A DNA stretch of 64,000 nucleotides from a bacterium (GCA_022774755.1 JALFLK010000010.1:99809-163808); one strand, 5' to 3'. Positions 25,907 to 35,447 are shown, counted from the first letter of the stretch. Notes: generated from the sequence alone by a model not told the origin. Translations and numbers: made by a program.

Positions 25907-25943
25907 TAAAAAGGATTGGCGGTTTATTTATGCCAATCCTTTT
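25907..25943. terminator. Bidirectional terminator
   Basis: GGATTGGC (25913-25920) and GCCAATCC (25932-25939) are flanked by AAAAA on the left and TTTT on the right, between convergent genes. Confidence 0.85.
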
Positions 25944-25973
25944 GCTGTTTATTCAAATTCGCCCTTTATACAA

Positions 25974-26423
25974 TTATTGATTCAAACTGTTGTAAAAATC
26001 AACTGCGCCGTTGATTTCTTCCTCATTGGGGTGATTTTTTGATATACCGCCGATTAACCTAAAGGGTCCGTATGTGTCATATCCACGGCAACCGTATTCG
26101 CCGAGAATATTTGCGTTTTTGTCTTGTATTGCTTCTCTTATGGATTTTGAGTAGTCCTTGTTTTTGGAACCGCTGGTGTAAATAAAAAATACATTTTTCC
26201 CTGAGGGGAGATAATTCTTTGCAAATTCAAGAACTCTTTTTTCAAATTTGGAATAATAGATACCCGAGGCAAAGCCTACTGCGTCATAGTCTTCCAGGCT
26301 TGCGGAAGCAACCTCGGTAACGTCAATAAGCGTGATGTCGTCCTTGGAATTTACTTTAATTGCTCTGAGAAGTTTTTCTGTGTTGTGATGGTGTTTGGAA
26401 TAAAAAACAACAGCAGTTTTCAT
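25974..26423 (-). CDS. Flavodoxin family protein
   Basis: A 149-aa flavodoxin-like protein. The N-terminal FMN phosphate loop VFYSKHHHNTEKL, the GFASGIYYSKF segment near 55 and YTSGSKNKD near 82 follow the flavodoxin pattern. The His-rich loop deviates from the classic SGTGNT. It would carry electrons or act as an FMN-dependent oxidoreductase in the cytosol. It is monocistronic. Confidence 0.85.
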   Translation of the reverse strand: MKTAVVFYSKHHHNTEKLLRAIKVNSKDDITLIDVTEVASASLEDYDAVGFASGIYYSKFEKRVLEFAKNYLPSGKNVFFIYTSGSKNKDYSKSIREAIQDKNANILGEYGCRGYDTYGPFRLIGGISKNHPNEEEINGAVDFYNSLNQ

Positions 26424-26557
26424 TTGATTTTCTTCCTTGTACCGCTATGCTCATTATAATACAAGGATTGACGGGAACACCGCCAACCCTTGTTTGTTTA
26501 TGTAATGACTTTTTTGTTTATGTTATGAAAACAAAAGAATTATGAAAATAAAAGAAA

Positions 26558-28297
26558 TCACATTTTATCCGGACAGGATATATTAAACATTGTAAGAATG
26601 TTTTTGATTACGGTTTTAACAGCCAGGCATAGAGCAAGCCTTGCCTGCATAAGCCCCTCATTTTCGCCCTTGACACGGCAGGCGTTGTAGAACTTATGGA
26701 ACAGCGTTGCAGTCTGAGTAACATACCTTGTGATTTTGGTTGGGTCATATTCCTTCGCTGCGGAGATTATTTCACTTTCAAAAAGGGAAATATGATGGAT
26801 AAGTTCTTTTTCTTCTTCTGTGTTAAGCATAGCGAGCTCTTCATCGGTGCAAACTCTTGCCTTGATTCCGTCGGCTTCAAGAGCCTTGATAATACTGCAA
26901 ATGCGGGCATGGGCATACTGAACATAATAAACGGGGTTTTGATTATCCTGTGCCACAGCCAAATCTAAATCGAAGTCCATTTGAGTATTTGCCTCTCTTG
27001 TGTTGAACAAAAACCTTGTGCTGTCAACGGGAACCTCGTCAAGCAAATCGGAAAGCTGAATAGCCTTGCCTGTGCGCTTGCTCATCTTAACGGCCTCGCC
27101 GTTTCTCACAAGCTTAACAAGCTGCATTAAAACAACATCAAGCTTGTCCTTGTTACAGCCGATTGCCTCCATTGCGCCCTTCATACGCATTACATGACCG
27201 TGATGGTCGGCGCCCCAAACATCAATACAGGTATCAAAGCCTCTGTCAAATTTGTTTTTGTGGTAGGCAATGTCGGCGGCGAAATATGTGGGGTTTCCGT
27301 TTTTGCGGATAAGAACGTCGTCCTTAAGCTCCAGCTTTTCAATATAGTCGTCGGATTTCCCCTGAGCTTTTAGAATGTTTGTGACAACCTCTTTGTTCTT
27401 GTACCAAACAGCGCCGTCGTTTTCGTAGGTGAGCCCTTTTTCGGTAAGCAAATCTACAACCGCTTTAACAGCTCCGCTTTTATGCAGTTCGCTTTCAAAG
27501 AACCACTTGTCATAGGTGATTCTGTATTTTGCCATATCTGCCTGCATTTTTTTGATGTTTTTCGGCAGAGCATAATCAACAAGGGCTTTTCTGCGCTCCT
27601 CGGAGCTTTTATCAAGAAGAATATCGCCGTTTGAATCGGCATATTCCTTTGCAAGCTCCGTAATATCCACGCCCTGATAGCCGTCCTCGGGGAATTCAAT
27701 TTTATCACCCTTGAAAATCTGCAAATACCTTGCCTCAAGTGAACAGCCGAATTTCTCAATCTGATTGCCTGCGTCATTTACATAAAACTCACGCCATACA
27801 TCATAACCTGCGCAGTCAAGCACGGAAGCAAGGCAGTCGCCTAATGCACCGCCTCTTGCGTTGCCCATATGCATAGGACCCGTCGGGTTGGCGGAAACAA
27901 ATTCAACCATTACCTTTTTGCCCTTGCCGTAGTCTGTTCTGCCGTAGTTTTCCTTTTCCTGCTCAATATCCCTCAAAACGTCGGTATAAAACTTTGAAGA
28001 GTAGAAAAAGTTAATAAATCCCGGTCCTGCAATTTCGCACTTTTCAAAAAGGGTTTCTTCAAGATTTATGTTTTGCGTGATGCTTTGGGCAATTTTAAAG
28101 GGCGGCATTCTGAAAGCCCTTGCACCTGCCATAGCGGCGTTTGTAGCCAAATCTCCGTGACTTCTGTCAGCAGGAGTTTCAATAATAAACTCAGGTGTTT
28201 CCGCCTGCGGCAAATCGCCTTTGTCGATAGCCTTTTTAATTGCTGTTTCTATTATCTGTTTAAGTTGTTCTTTGGATTTTTGCATCGTATGAGCCAT
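26558..28297 (-). CDS. argS: Arginyl-tRNA synthetase
   Basis: A 579-aa class I synthetase. The HIGH-equivalent SANPTGPMHMGNARGG is near residue 135, the GADHHGHVMRMKGA segment near 345 and the KMSKRTGKA KMSKS-equivalent near 395. The C-terminal anticodon-binding domain (YVQYAHARICSI onward) is complete. It is the last gene of a murI-DUF1934-argS operon. The MAHTM start has an alternative Met four codons later. Confidence 0.95.
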   Translation of the reverse strand: MAHTMQKSKEQLKQIIETAIKKAIDKGDLPQAETPEFIIETPADRSHGDLATNAAMAGARAFRMPPFKIAQSITQNINLEETLFEKCEIAGPGFINFFYSSKFYTDVLRDIEQEKENYGRTDYGKGKKVMVEFVSANPTGPMHMGNARGGALGDCLASVLDCAGYDVWREFYVNDAGNQIEKFGCSLEARYLQIFKGDKIEFPEDGYQGVDITELAKEYADSNGDILLDKSSEERRKALVDYALPKNIKKMQADMAKYRITYDKWFFESELHKSGAVKAVVDLLTEKGLTYENDGAVWYKNKEVVTNILKAQGKSDDYIEKLELKDDVLIRKNGNPTYFAADIAYHKNKFDRGFDTCIDVWGADHHGHVMRMKGAMEAIGCNKDKLDVVLMQLVKLVRNGEAVKMSKRTGKAIQLSDLLDEVPVDSTRFLFNTREANTQMDFDLDLAVAQDNQNPVYYVQYAHARICSIIKALEADGIKARVCTDEELAMLNTEEEKELIHHISLFESEIISAAKEYDPTKITRYVTQTATLFHKFYNACRVKGENEGLMQARLALCLAVKTVIKNILTMFNISCPDKM

Positions 28298-28309
28298 ATC
28301 AATACCGCC

Positions 28310-28744
28310 TTAGTCTTTTATCTTTTCTTTGATTTCCAGTTTAATTTCATTGTTGCTTACAAAATCATTATTAAAATCTACGGAATATTTCAGCCGTAGG
28401 GTTCCGCCTTTTTCATCAAGATTTTTCTTGATTGACTCTGTGAATATGCCAATCATCAGATTCCCTGCAATCGTCCTGTAATAACACTGATTCCGTTTGC
28501 CCTCTTCAAGAATCAATCTGCTTTCAATCTCGCCTTTGCGGATTATTGTTACCTTACCGCCGTCTTCAATTTTAACAAGATTGTGGGAGTATCTTTCAGG
28601 GCTTTTGCTGTCATATTCCCTGTAAGATATATATGTATGTCCGTTTTTAAAGGTTATATCGCCCTCGGTGATTACCTCCACAGACTCCCTTTCTCCGTCA
28701 ACCTCTTGGGTTCCCACAACGGAAATCATATAGTTATTATCCAT
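28310..28744 (-). CDS. DUF1934 (YwiB-like) calycin-fold protein
   Basis: A 144-aa beta-rich protein. The patterns GDITFKNGHTYISYRE, KVTIIRKGE and GTLRLKYSVDFN match DUF1934. The family commonly sits next to argS, as here (12-base gap), and is thought from fold to bind a small hydrophobic ligand; the ligand is unknown. It starts two bases after the murI stop. Confidence 0.88.
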   Translation of the reverse strand: MDNNYMISVVGTQEVDGERESVEVITEGDITFKNGHTYISYREYDSKSPERYSHNLVKIEDGGKVTIIRKGEIESRLILEEGKRNQCYYRTIAGNLMIGIFTESIKKNLDEKGGTLRLKYSVDFNNDFVSNNEIKLEIKEKIKD

Positions 28745-28746
28745 CT

Positions 28747-29571
28747 TTATCCCTTGCTTTTAAATTCTTCTATGCTGATTTGCTCTGCCTTATGTTCCAT
28801 CTCTCTGCCTAAAAACAGACCCGCAATATTTTCAAAGCCATCGGGAGTATCGCTGACATAGAATTTGCAGGTTCCTTTGCTTTTGCTTTCGTTAAGCAGA
28901 TTGTTTTCCTTAAGTATTTTTGCAGAATAAATAGCGGTTTCCATTCCCGAATCAACAAGCGTAACCTTGTCGCCTATAACCGAAGAAATAGCTTCTCTGA
29001 GGATTGGGTAGTGAGTACAGCCCAAAATCAGTGTGTCTATACCTGCATCTACAAGAGGAGTCAGATAACGCTTGATAACAAGCCGAACAATCTGGTCGTC
29101 TTTGTTTATAAATCCGTTTTCTACAAGGGGAACGAACAGGGGGCAGTCCTGTTCATAAACCCTGAACTCCGGGTGCTTTTTGTTAAGGCAGTTTCGGTAG
29201 CTGTGGCTGTTGATTGTAGCCGTAGTGCCGATAACGCCTATTTTGCCGTTTTTTGTTTTTTCAGCGGCGGCAAAAGCGGTGGGGGATACAACTCCCGTAT
29301 AGGGTACGGGAAGCACACCGCCCAAGTCTTTTGCAACGGAGCTGACAGTTCCGCAGGCGGCGACAATCATTTTCACATTATGCTTTAAAAGAAACTCAGC
29401 GTCCTGAAGAGCATATTTTTTAATTGTTACGCTGCTTCTGTTTCCGTAGGGAACTCTGCCCGTATCGCCGAAATAAACGATGTTTTCACAGGGCAGAACG
29501 CTTAAAAATTCCCTTACTGCGGAAAGTCCGCCCAAACCAGAATCAAATACTCCGATGGGAGCATTGGACAT
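28747..29571 (-). CDS. murI: Glutamate racemase
   Basis: A 274-aa cofactor-independent racemase supplying D-glutamate for peptidoglycan. The N-terminal GVFDSGLGGLSAVREF is typical. The two catalytic cysteines are in VAACGTVSS (near 73, where NAASS is more usual) and ILGCTHYP near 184. The first gene of the operon with DUF1934 and argS. Confidence 0.94.
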   Translation of the reverse strand: MSNAPIGVFDSGLGGLSAVREFLSVLPCENIVYFGDTGRVPYGNRSSVTIKKYALQDAEFLLKHNVKMIVAACGTVSSVAKDLGGVLPVPYTGVVSPTAFAAAEKTKNGKIGVIGTTATINSHSYRNCLNKKHPEFRVYEQDCPLFVPLVENGFINKDDQIVRLVIKRYLTPLVDAGIDTLILGCTHYPILREAISSVIGDKVTLVDSGMETAIYSAKILKENNLLNESKSKGTCKFYVSDTPDGFENIAGLFLGREMEHKAEQISIEEFKSKG

Positions 29572-29676
29572 ATTATCATCTCCAAACAGATGTGTAATTC
29601 AATACAATTCAAGCAGTATAGCTTATATAATATCATAATCCGATATGGCTTGCAAGTGTTTGACAACTAAAAACCT

Positions 29677-29705
29677 TTGACAAAATGGCGAATAGAATGT
29701 ATAAT
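29677..29705 (+). promoter_or_regulatory. Promoter of the 29.8-kb gene
   Basis: Consensus TTGACA-N17-TATAAT about 105 bases before the start codon. Confidence 0.75.
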
Positions 29706-29810
29706 CATACCGATGTATTCGGTGGTTTTCGATTTTTGCGAACCGGGTATATATCAGCTGTCAAAAATGACTGTATAAAGATGACTATATTTTCTTAAAG
29801 GAATGATTTT

Positions 29811-30608
29811 GTGCAGGATAAACATTTCAGGCTTATTGCCGACAAGGTTGCAGAAGCCTTGGCATCTCAGAATATAACCGAGCAGAAGGTTTCAAACGAT
29901 AACTCTAACGAAAAGGTCGCTCTTTTCACCGGCGAAAGTATGGCTTATTCAATTGTGTATTACTTTGATAAAAAGCAGATACTTATGCGTTCCTGCGGAA
30001 TGACCGACGAAGGTCCCGATAACGATTGGCACATTCTTGCAAAATGGATGTTCGACGGCGAAAACGACGGCACAAAAGAAGCAGAAAGCATTTCTAACGA
30101 CTTTGTTGACGCAGTTTCAGGCACGGCTGCAGTCAAGAGAATGAAAACCACAAAGGCAAAAAGAAAGAAAAGCGAGGACGAGGGCAACGCAGACCCCATA
30201 TTCCTTGCAAAGCGCTTTGTGTCCCTGTTCCCCGAGCTTAAAGAAGATATTAAGGAAGAGGACGAGTTTTACTATCCCTTCAGAGGCGTTACCTTTACAA
30301 GGGCGAAGATTGTACCCAAGGTGAACGAGTATGTTAAGACCGCCTCAAAATCACAGCTTGAAAAGCTGGGACAGCTTTTAAGCACACAGTACGGCAACGG
30401 CAACGCCGACACACGCTCCATTATCACCATAGTTATTCTTAATTCAATTCCTATGGAAAATTTTGAGGCTGTTGACGAATACCTAAGCGATGATTTAAAA
30501 AAGGCGTGGAAAGGCGCAAGAAGATTTATCGGCAAAAAGGTTAAGCCCGAAAAGCCGAAAAAGAAAAAGAAGTCTATGGCGCAAAGACTTACCGAAAGCG
30601 GAAATTAA
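29811..30608 (+). CDS. Hypothetical soluble protein with basic tail
   Basis: A 265-aa protein from a GTG start behind AAAGGAATG. I recognise no family. The N-terminal half (YSIVYYFDKKQILMRSCG, FDGENDG) looks alpha/beta. A Lys-rich linker (KRMKTTKAKRKKSEDEG) separates it from a helical C-terminal part that begins FLAKRFVSLFPELKE. The protein ends in a very basic stretch (KPEKPKKKKKSMAQRL), which suggests nucleic-acid or ribosome contact. It is monocistronic, just before the ribosomal-protein cluster. Confidence 0.7.
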   Translation: MQDKHFRLIADKVAEALASQNITEQKVSNDNSNEKVALFTGESMAYSIVYYFDKKQILMRSCGMTDEGPDNDWHILAKWMFDGENDGTKEAESISNDFVDAVSGTAAVKRMKTTKAKRKKSEDEGNADPIFLAKRFVSLFPELKEDIKEEDEFYYPFRGVTFTRAKIVPKVNEYVKTASKSQLEKLGQLLSTQYGNGNADTRSIITIVILNSIPMENFEAVDEYLSDDLKKAWKGARRFIGKKVKPEKPKKKKKSMAQRLTESGN

Positions 30609-30751
30609 CCCTGGCGCCTTGGCTTATGCGGTTTTAGTTCCGGCTTTGCCCGGGCGGAGTAAATCGTTTTATTATTCATTTGTATGCAATAATTGAACAA
30701 TAGATTGAATAATAACAAATAACAGAACAAAAATAATTTTTATCTAACCCC

Positions 30752-30780
30752 TTGACGAGTTGACCCAATCATGTTATAAT
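30752..30780 (+). promoter_or_regulatory. Promoter of rpmG-secE-nusG-rplK-rplA
   Basis: TTGACG-N17-TATAAT. The leader contains an AAAAGGGG/CCCTTTT hairpin at about 30792-30819 before rpmG. Confidence 0.75.
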
Positions 30781-30866
30781 GATTCCACCTCATAAAAGGG
30801 GTTCTTTTTTTGTGCCCTTTTGAGGGAGGCTGAAAAATTCCTAAAATAAGTTGGAGGTGCCGTTAA

Positions 30867-31016
30867 ATGAGAGTAAAGATTACACTGGCCTGCACAGAGT
30901 GCAAACAACGTAATTACAACACAATGAAAAACAAAAAGAACAGTCCCGACAGACTTGAGATGAACAAGTATTGCAGATTCTGCAAGAAACATACTCTGCA
31001 CAGGGAAACAAAATAA
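30867..31016 (+). CDS. rpmG: 50S ribosomal protein L33
   Basis: A 49-aa protein starting [17 protein letters not shown] behind a TTGGAGG ribosome site. The zinc-ribbon pairs CTEC and CRFC are intact, so this is the C+ form that needs zinc. Its place before secE and nusG is the usual Firmicute order. Confidence 0.95.
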   Translation: MRVKITLACTECKQRNYNTMKNKKNSPDRLEMNKYCRFCKKHTLHRETK

Positions 31017-31030
31017 TACGGAGGTAAAAA

Positions 31031-31294
31031 ATGGCTGCAAAGAATCTTGAAACCAAGACCGACAAAAAGGCTGCTAAAAAGAACAAAAAGCCTAATGTTT
31101 TTTCCAGAGCTGTTAAGTATCTTCGTGAATGTAAGGGCGAAATCAAAAAAATCACCTGGCCTACACCGCTGCAGACTACTAAAAACTTCGGCATTGTTTT
31201 GTTGGTGATTTTTGTTATCGGTTTATTTGTCTATGCCCTTGATACCGGACTGTTTAGTTTGTTGAGTTTGGTAATGTCTATGTATTCTACTTAA
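31031..31294 (+). CDS. secE: Preprotein translocase subunit SecE
   Basis: An 87-aa single-helix SecE with a basic N-terminal extension. The amphipathic segment FSRAVKYLRECKGEIKKITWP precedes the membrane helix; the ITWPT motif is the family signature. It clamps SecY in the membrane. It lies 14 bases after rpmG. Confidence 0.94.
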   Translation: MAAKNLETKTDKKAAKKNKKPNVFSRAVKYLRECKGEIKKITWPTPLQTTKNFGIVLLVIFVIGLFVYALDTGLFSLLSLVMSMYST

Positions 31295-31335
31295 TCTGTT
31301 AAGTATTTACCCGTTTAATGAAAGGATGTAAGTAT

Positions 31336-31863
31336 ATGGCAGATCAAGAAGCAAAGTGGTATGTTGTTCATACCTACTCTGGCTATGAGAATAAAGTTGC
31401 TTCAAATTTAATCACAACCGTGCAGAACAGAAATCTGCAGGATTTGATTAAAGAAGTTAAGGTTCCTACCGAAACCGTAACCGAGATTAAGGATAACAAG
31501 GAAAAACAGGTTGAACACAAGCTCTACCCGGGCTATGTCTTTGTTAAGATGGTTTACACCGACGAAACATGGTATGTGGTACGAAACATTCGTGGCTGCA
31601 CAGGGTTCGTAGGTCCGTCTTCAAAGCCTGTTCCTCTTACAGATGAAGAGGTTTACAGAATGGGCGTTGAGTCCCGCTCTGTTGACATTTCCTATAATGT
31701 CGGCGACTCGGTAAGGATTATCGACGGTCCCCTTGAAGATTTTGTGGGTACGGTTGAGGAACTTGACGCTGACAACAACTATGTCCGGGTTGTTGTTTCT
31801 ATGTTCGGACGAGAAACCCCTGTTGAGCTTGAACTTAATCAGGCAGAAGCGGTGGAAGAATAA
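31336..31863 (+). CDS. nusG: Transcription termination/antitermination protein NusG
   Basis: The ATG at 31336 (175 aa) has AAAGGA at proper spacing and starts MADQEAKWYVVHTYSGYEN. The NGN domain is followed by the KOW motif VGDSVRIIDGPLEDFVGTV. NusG binds RNA polymerase and couples it to ribosomes or Rho. Confidence 0.95.
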   Translation: MADQEAKWYVVHTYSGYENKVASNLITTVQNRNLQDLIKEVKVPTETVTEIKDNKEKQVEHKLYPGYVFVKMVYTDETWYVVRNIRGCTGFVGPSSKPVPLTDEEVYRMGVESRSVDISYNVGDSVRIIDGPLEDFVGTVEELDADNNYVRVVVSMFGRETPVELELNQAEAVEE

Positions 31864-31979
31864 TCTAAGGTAAATAATAAGCGAAACGCTTTTTATTTGG
31901 GAACACTTTGTTTCCTGTGGGAGGGAACCTACATAGTGGCGTCCCGCAATTTACCACGAATTTTGGAGGTGCAATAACA

Positions 31980-32405
31980 ATGGCTCAAAAGGTAGTTGGC
32001 TTAATTAAGCTGCAGATACCTGCCGGAAAGGCTACTCCGGCACCACCTGTAGGACCGGCACTCGGTCAGCACGGTGTTAACATTGTTGCGTTCACTAAAG
32101 ATTTTAACGAACGCACTAAAAACGACGCAGGACTTATTATTCCTGTAGTAATCACAGTATATGCGGACCGTTCTTTTACTTTTGTTACAAAGACTCCGCC
32201 TGCTGCCGTTCTTATTAAAAAGGCTTGCGGAATCGAGTCAGGTTCCGGTGTTCCTAACAAGAATAAGGTTGCAAAGATTACCCGTGAACAGGTTCAGAAA
32301 ATAGCTGAGCAGAAGATGCCCGACTTAAACGCTGCAAGCGTTGAGTCTGCAATGAGCATGATTGCAGGTACTGCAAGAAGCATGGGCATTGAAGTAGTTG
32401 ACTAA
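31980..32405 (+). CDS. rplK: 50S ribosomal protein L11
   Basis: A 141-aa protein beginning [20 protein letters not shown] at 31980, behind TTGGAGG. The GTPase-centre domain and the C-terminal RNA-binding domain ([24 protein letters not shown]) are intact. The 116-base leader after nusG contains GC-rich potential hairpins and no separate promoter I could recognise. Confidence 0.95.
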   Translation: MAQKVVGLIKLQIPAGKATPAPPVGPALGQHGVNIVAFTKDFNERTKNDAGLIIPVVITVYADRSFTFVTKTPPAAVLIKKACGIESGSGVPNKNKVAKITREQVQKIAEQKMPDLNAASVESAMSMIAGTARSMGIEVVD

Positions 32406-32460
32406 TTTAATCCGGGTGGGAGGATTTTTCCGCATAACCACCTAATTATGGAGGAAAAAG

Positions 32461-33159
32461 ATGAAACACGGTAAGAAATATGTTGACAGTGCAAAACTGA
32501 TTGACAAAACTAAATTATATGATCCAAGCGAAGCACTCGAAACAGTTGTAAAGACTGCTACTGCTAAGTTTGATGAAACAATCGAGCTTCACGTAAAGCT
32601 GGGTGTTGACTCTCGTCACGCTGACCAGCAGGTAAGAGGAGCTATCGTTCTTCCTAACGGAACAGGTAAAAACGTAAAGGTTCTTGCAATCTGCAAGGGT
32701 GAAGAGAACGAAAAAGCCGCTAAAGAGGCAGGCGCAGATTATGTCGGCGCTGAGGATATGACTCAGAAGATTCAGTCCGAAAACTGGATGGATTTCGACG
32801 TTCTTATTACAACTCCCGACTGCATGGGACTTGTCGGCCGTTTAGGTAAGATTTTGGGACCGAGAGGTTTGATGCCTAACCCCAAGGCAGGTACCGTAAC
32901 ACCCGATATTGCCAGGGCTGTTAAAGAGGCTAAAGCAGGTAAGATTGAGTACCGTTTGGACAAGACTAATATTATTCACTGCCCAATCGGCAAGGCTAGC
33001 TTCGGTAAAGATAAGCTCAGCGAGAACTTTGACGCTCTTATGGGTGCAATCGTTAAGGCTAAGCCTGCCGCTGCAAAGGGTCAGTATATTAAGTCCTGCG
33101 CTGTTACTTCTACAATGGGTCCCAGCGTTAGAATTAACCCTGCGAAGTTTACAGTTTAA
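32461..33159 (+). CDS. rplA: 50S ribosomal protein L1
   Basis: A 232-aa L1-stalk protein, the normal length. [21 protein letters not shown] and [15 protein letters not shown] are family signatures, seen here near residues 46 and 138. L1 also represses its own operon in many bacteria by binding the rplK leader. Confidence 0.95.
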   Translation: MKHGKKYVDSAKLIDKTKLYDPSEALETVVKTATAKFDETIELHVKLGVDSRHADQQVRGAIVLPNGTGKNVKVLAICKGEENEKAAKEAGADYVGAEDMTQKIQSENWMDFDVLITTPDCMGLVGRLGKILGPRGLMPNPKAGTVTPDIARAVKEAKAGKIEYRLDKTNIIHCPIGKASFGKDKLSENFDALMGAIVKAKPAAAKGQYIKSCAVTSTMGPSVRINPAKFTV

Positions 33160-33160
33160 T

Positions 33161-33189
33161 TTGACAAAATAGCGCATTTGTGCTATTAT
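33161..33189 (+). promoter_or_regulatory. Promoter of rplJ-rplL
   Basis: Consensus TTGACA-N17-TATTAT starts one base after the rplA stop region, so rplJL is transcribed separately as well. Confidence 0.8.
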
Positions 33190-33195
33190 ATATCC

Positions 33196-33323
33196 GCTGT
33201 TCTAAAGACAGCAGGTGCGTTAGCGTAAAGAGCTCTGCTCTGCCTGCCGAGGAAGTGCATTATAAAGCGAAAGCTTAATTTGTATTTTACCTTCCCTCCA
33301 TGTCTTTGGAGGGATGTTTTTTT
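33196..33323 (+). ncRNA. Ribosomal protein L10 leader with attenuator
   Basis: The structured 5' leader of rplJ. It contains paired GCAGGTG/TGCCTGC-type segments and ends in a terminator: CCCTCCA (33294-33300), TGGAGGG (33307-33313) and then eight T. The position, length and terminal attenuator match the Firmicute L10 leader, in which excess L10-L12 complex favours termination. Confidence 0.8.
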
Positions 33324-33360
33324 GAACTGCGTTATCTAATTTAACGGAGGTGAATCAAAC

Positions 33361-33963
33361 TTGCCAAGTCAGAGTGTATTAGAAGCAAAAAAGGCTGTTG
33401 TTACACAGTTAAGCGAAAGACTTAAAAACTCCGTAACCGGTCTTGTAGTTAGCTATGAGGGTATCAACGTTGAAGACGACACTAAGCTGAGAAAAGAGCT
33501 TCGTGAAGCCGGCGTAAATTACTCTGTTGTTAAGAACACTCTTTTAACAAGAGCCTGTGAGGAGGTTGGTCTTACCGACATTATCCCCACACTTAACGGT
33601 ACTACCGCTATTGCTACAAGCGACGAGGACTACGCAGCTGCTGCCAGAATTCTTTGTGCATATGCAAAGGACCACGATAACTTTAAGATTAAAACAGGTT
33701 ATATGGACGGCGCCGTTGTTGATATGGACACAATCGTCGGTCTTTCCAAGCTTCCCACAAGAGATGTTCTTCTTGCAAATGTTCTCGGTGCATTCCAGGC
33801 ACCTATCTCTGCTTTTGCCCGTGTAATTCAGGCATTGGTAGATAAGGGCGGCGCAATCCCCGAAGAAAAGGAAGAGGCTGCTCCTGCAGAAGAGGCTCCT
33901 GCTGAAGAAGCAAAAACCGAAGATGCTCCCGCTGAGGAAGCAAACGAAGAATCAGCTGAATAA
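33361..33963 (+). CDS. rplJ: 50S ribosomal protein L10
   Basis: A TTG start behind GGAGGTG gives 200 aa beginning MPSQSVLEAKKAVV. Residues 1-165 are ordinary L10, the base of the L7/L12 stalk. The last 33 residues are an acidic low-complexity tail of EEAPAEEA type, which most L10 proteins lack. The tail follows the L12-binding helix and may be a disordered extension. Confidence 0.93.
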   Translation: MPSQSVLEAKKAVVTQLSERLKNSVTGLVVSYEGINVEDDTKLRKELREAGVNYSVVKNTLLTRACEEVGLTDIIPTLNGTTAIATSDEDYAAAARILCAYAKDHDNFKIKTGYMDGAVVDMDTIVGLSKLPTRDVLLANVLGAFQAPISAFARVIQALVDKGGAIPEEKEEAAPAEEAPAEEAKTEDAPAEEANEESAE

Positions 33964-34020
33964 AGCTGAGAAATTTATACTGAATTTTGAAATATTACAA
34001 ACATATTGGAGGTAAATAAA

Positions 34021-34398
34021 ATGGCATCTGAAAAGATTACTGCTATTATTGAAGAATTAAAAGGCCTCACAGTTTTAGAGCTTTCTGAGCTTGTTCATGC
34101 TGTTGAGGATGAGTTTGGTGTATCAGCAGCTGCTGCAGTTGCAGTTGCAGGTCCTGCTGCAGGCGGAGAGGCTGCTGCAGCTGAAAAGACAGAGTTTGAC
34201 GTTGAGCTTAAGTCAGCCGGCGGCAACAAGATTGCTGTTATCAAGGTTGTTCGTGAGATTACAGGTCTCGGACTTAAAGAGGCTAAGGCTCTTGTTGACG
34301 GCGCACCTAAGGTAGTTAAGGAAGCTGTTGGCAAGGACGACGCTGAAGCTATGAAGGCTAAGCTCGAAGAGGCAGGCGCAGAAGTAGAATTGAAGTAA
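34021..34398 (+). CDS. rplL: 50S ribosomal protein L7/L12
   Basis: The ATG at 34021, behind ATTGGAGG, gives 125 aa. The N-terminal dimer domain ([20 protein letters not shown]), the Ala-rich hinge and the C-terminal factor-binding domain ([20 protein letters not shown]) are complete. It recruits translation GTPases. Confidence 0.95.
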   Translation: MASEKITAIIEELKGLTVLELSELVHAVEDEFGVSAAAAVAVAGPAAGGEAAAAEKTEFDVELKSAGGNKIAVIKVVREITGLGLKEAKALVDGAPKVVKEAVGKDDAEAMKAKLEEAGAEVELK

Positions 34399-34449
34399 TT
34401 TTACTTTTACCTGAATATCAGCCCGGCACTTTTGCCGTACGGGCTTTAG

Positions 34450-34496
34450 GAACTCGGAATGTGGATTTACCGCATTCCGGGTTCTTGTTTTATTTT
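34450..34496 (+). terminator. Terminator after rplL
   Basis: GAACTCGGAATG and CATTCCGGGTTC pair with one mismatch, followed by TTGTTTTATTTT. A smaller GCCCG/CGGGC hairpin precedes it. Confidence 0.85.
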
Positions 34497-34524
34497 GAAA
34501 TCACTAATTGATTACGAAAATAAG

Positions 34525-34646
34525 TTGTTTGCACCTCTTACGGAAAGTTTTGTTTGCACTTCTCACGAAAAGTTCTGTTTGCGCCCTCAAGGAAATGTTG
34601 TTTGCTCCCTCACGGAAATGTTGTTTGTACCTATCCTGAAATAGAG
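34525..34646 (+). repeat. Tandem array of five degenerate 23-25-bp units
   Basis: Units begin at 34525, 34550, 34575, 34598 and 34621, each close to TTGTTTGCNCC followed by CNCGGAAATG. A decayed sixth begins at 34647. There are no spacers, so it is not CRISPR. A 61-codon ORF runs through it but has no ribosome site. Confidence 0.75.
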
Positions 34647-34742
34647 CTGTTTGCAGCTATTGTCTGCAAATTTTTACATTAGGTTGTTTATTTGTGAATA
34701 TTGTGATAAAATTACTGTAATGATTGGTTGAAAGGCGGAATT

Positions 34743-35447
34743 ATGATGAGCCTTGTGGAATTTAAAAATGTATATAAAACCTATCAAATGGGTGAAGTTG
34801 AAATTACGGCGGTTGACGGTATTTCGTTTTCCATCAAACAGGGTGAGTTTGCAGTTGTTGTAGGTTCTTCCGGCGCAGGAAAAACCACTGTGTTAAATAT
34901 TTTAGGCGGAATGGACAGTCCTACTGAGGGTGAAATTATTGTTGACGGGAATAATATCAGCAAATTTTCCGAAAAACAGCTTATCAGGTATCGCAGACAC
35001 GAAATTGGCTTTGTATTTCAGTTTTATAATCTTGTGCCGAATCTGACGGCAAGGGAAAATGTTGAGCTTGCCGCTCAGATATGCTCAAATCCTATGGACG
35101 CCGCCGGCGCACTTAAAAGTGTGGGACTTGAGGACAGAATATCAAATTTCCCTTCTCAGCTTTCGGGCGGAGAACAACAGCGTGTGTCTATTGCCAGGGC
35201 ATTGGCAAAGCGTCCTAAGCTTTTGCTTTGCGATGAGCCTACCGGTGCCCTTGATTACAATACAGGCAGGGCGATTCTGAAACTCCTTCAGGAAACCTGC
35301 AAACGTGAAAAAATGACTGTTGCCTTAATCACTCACAATCAGGCGATTACCCCAATGGCGGACCATATAATTACTATGAAAAGCGGAAAAATAATCAGTA
35401 ATGTTTACAACGATAATCCAAAAAGCGTTGATGAGATTGAATGGTAA
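34743..35447 (+). CDS. ABC transporter ATP-binding protein (MacB/LolD type)
   Basis: The start at 34743 follows AAAGGCGG; 234 aa. Walker [10 protein letters not shown] is near residue 42, the Q-loop in [19 protein letters not shown] near 85, the signature [15 protein letters not shown] near 140 and Walker [13 protein letters not shown] near 160. It pairs with the FtsX-like permease that starts 30 bases downstream. Confidence 0.93.
   Translation: MMSLVEFKNVYKTYQMGEVEITAVDGISFSIKQGEFAVVVGSSGAGKTTVLNILGGMDSPTEGEIIVDGNNISKFSEKQLIRYRRHEIGFVFQFYNLVPNLTARENVELAAQICSNPMDAAGALKSVGLEDRISNFPSQLSGGEQQRVSIARALAKRPKLLLCDEPTGALDYNTGRAILKLLQETCKREKMTVALITHNQAITPMADHIITMKSGKIISNVYNDNPKSVDEIEW

Noticed and set aside
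34525..34670. CRISPR array or small gene (34459-34644)
   Set aside because: The repeats are contiguous and degenerate with no spacers, no cas genes are near, and the ORF has no ribosome site and a composition set by the repeats.
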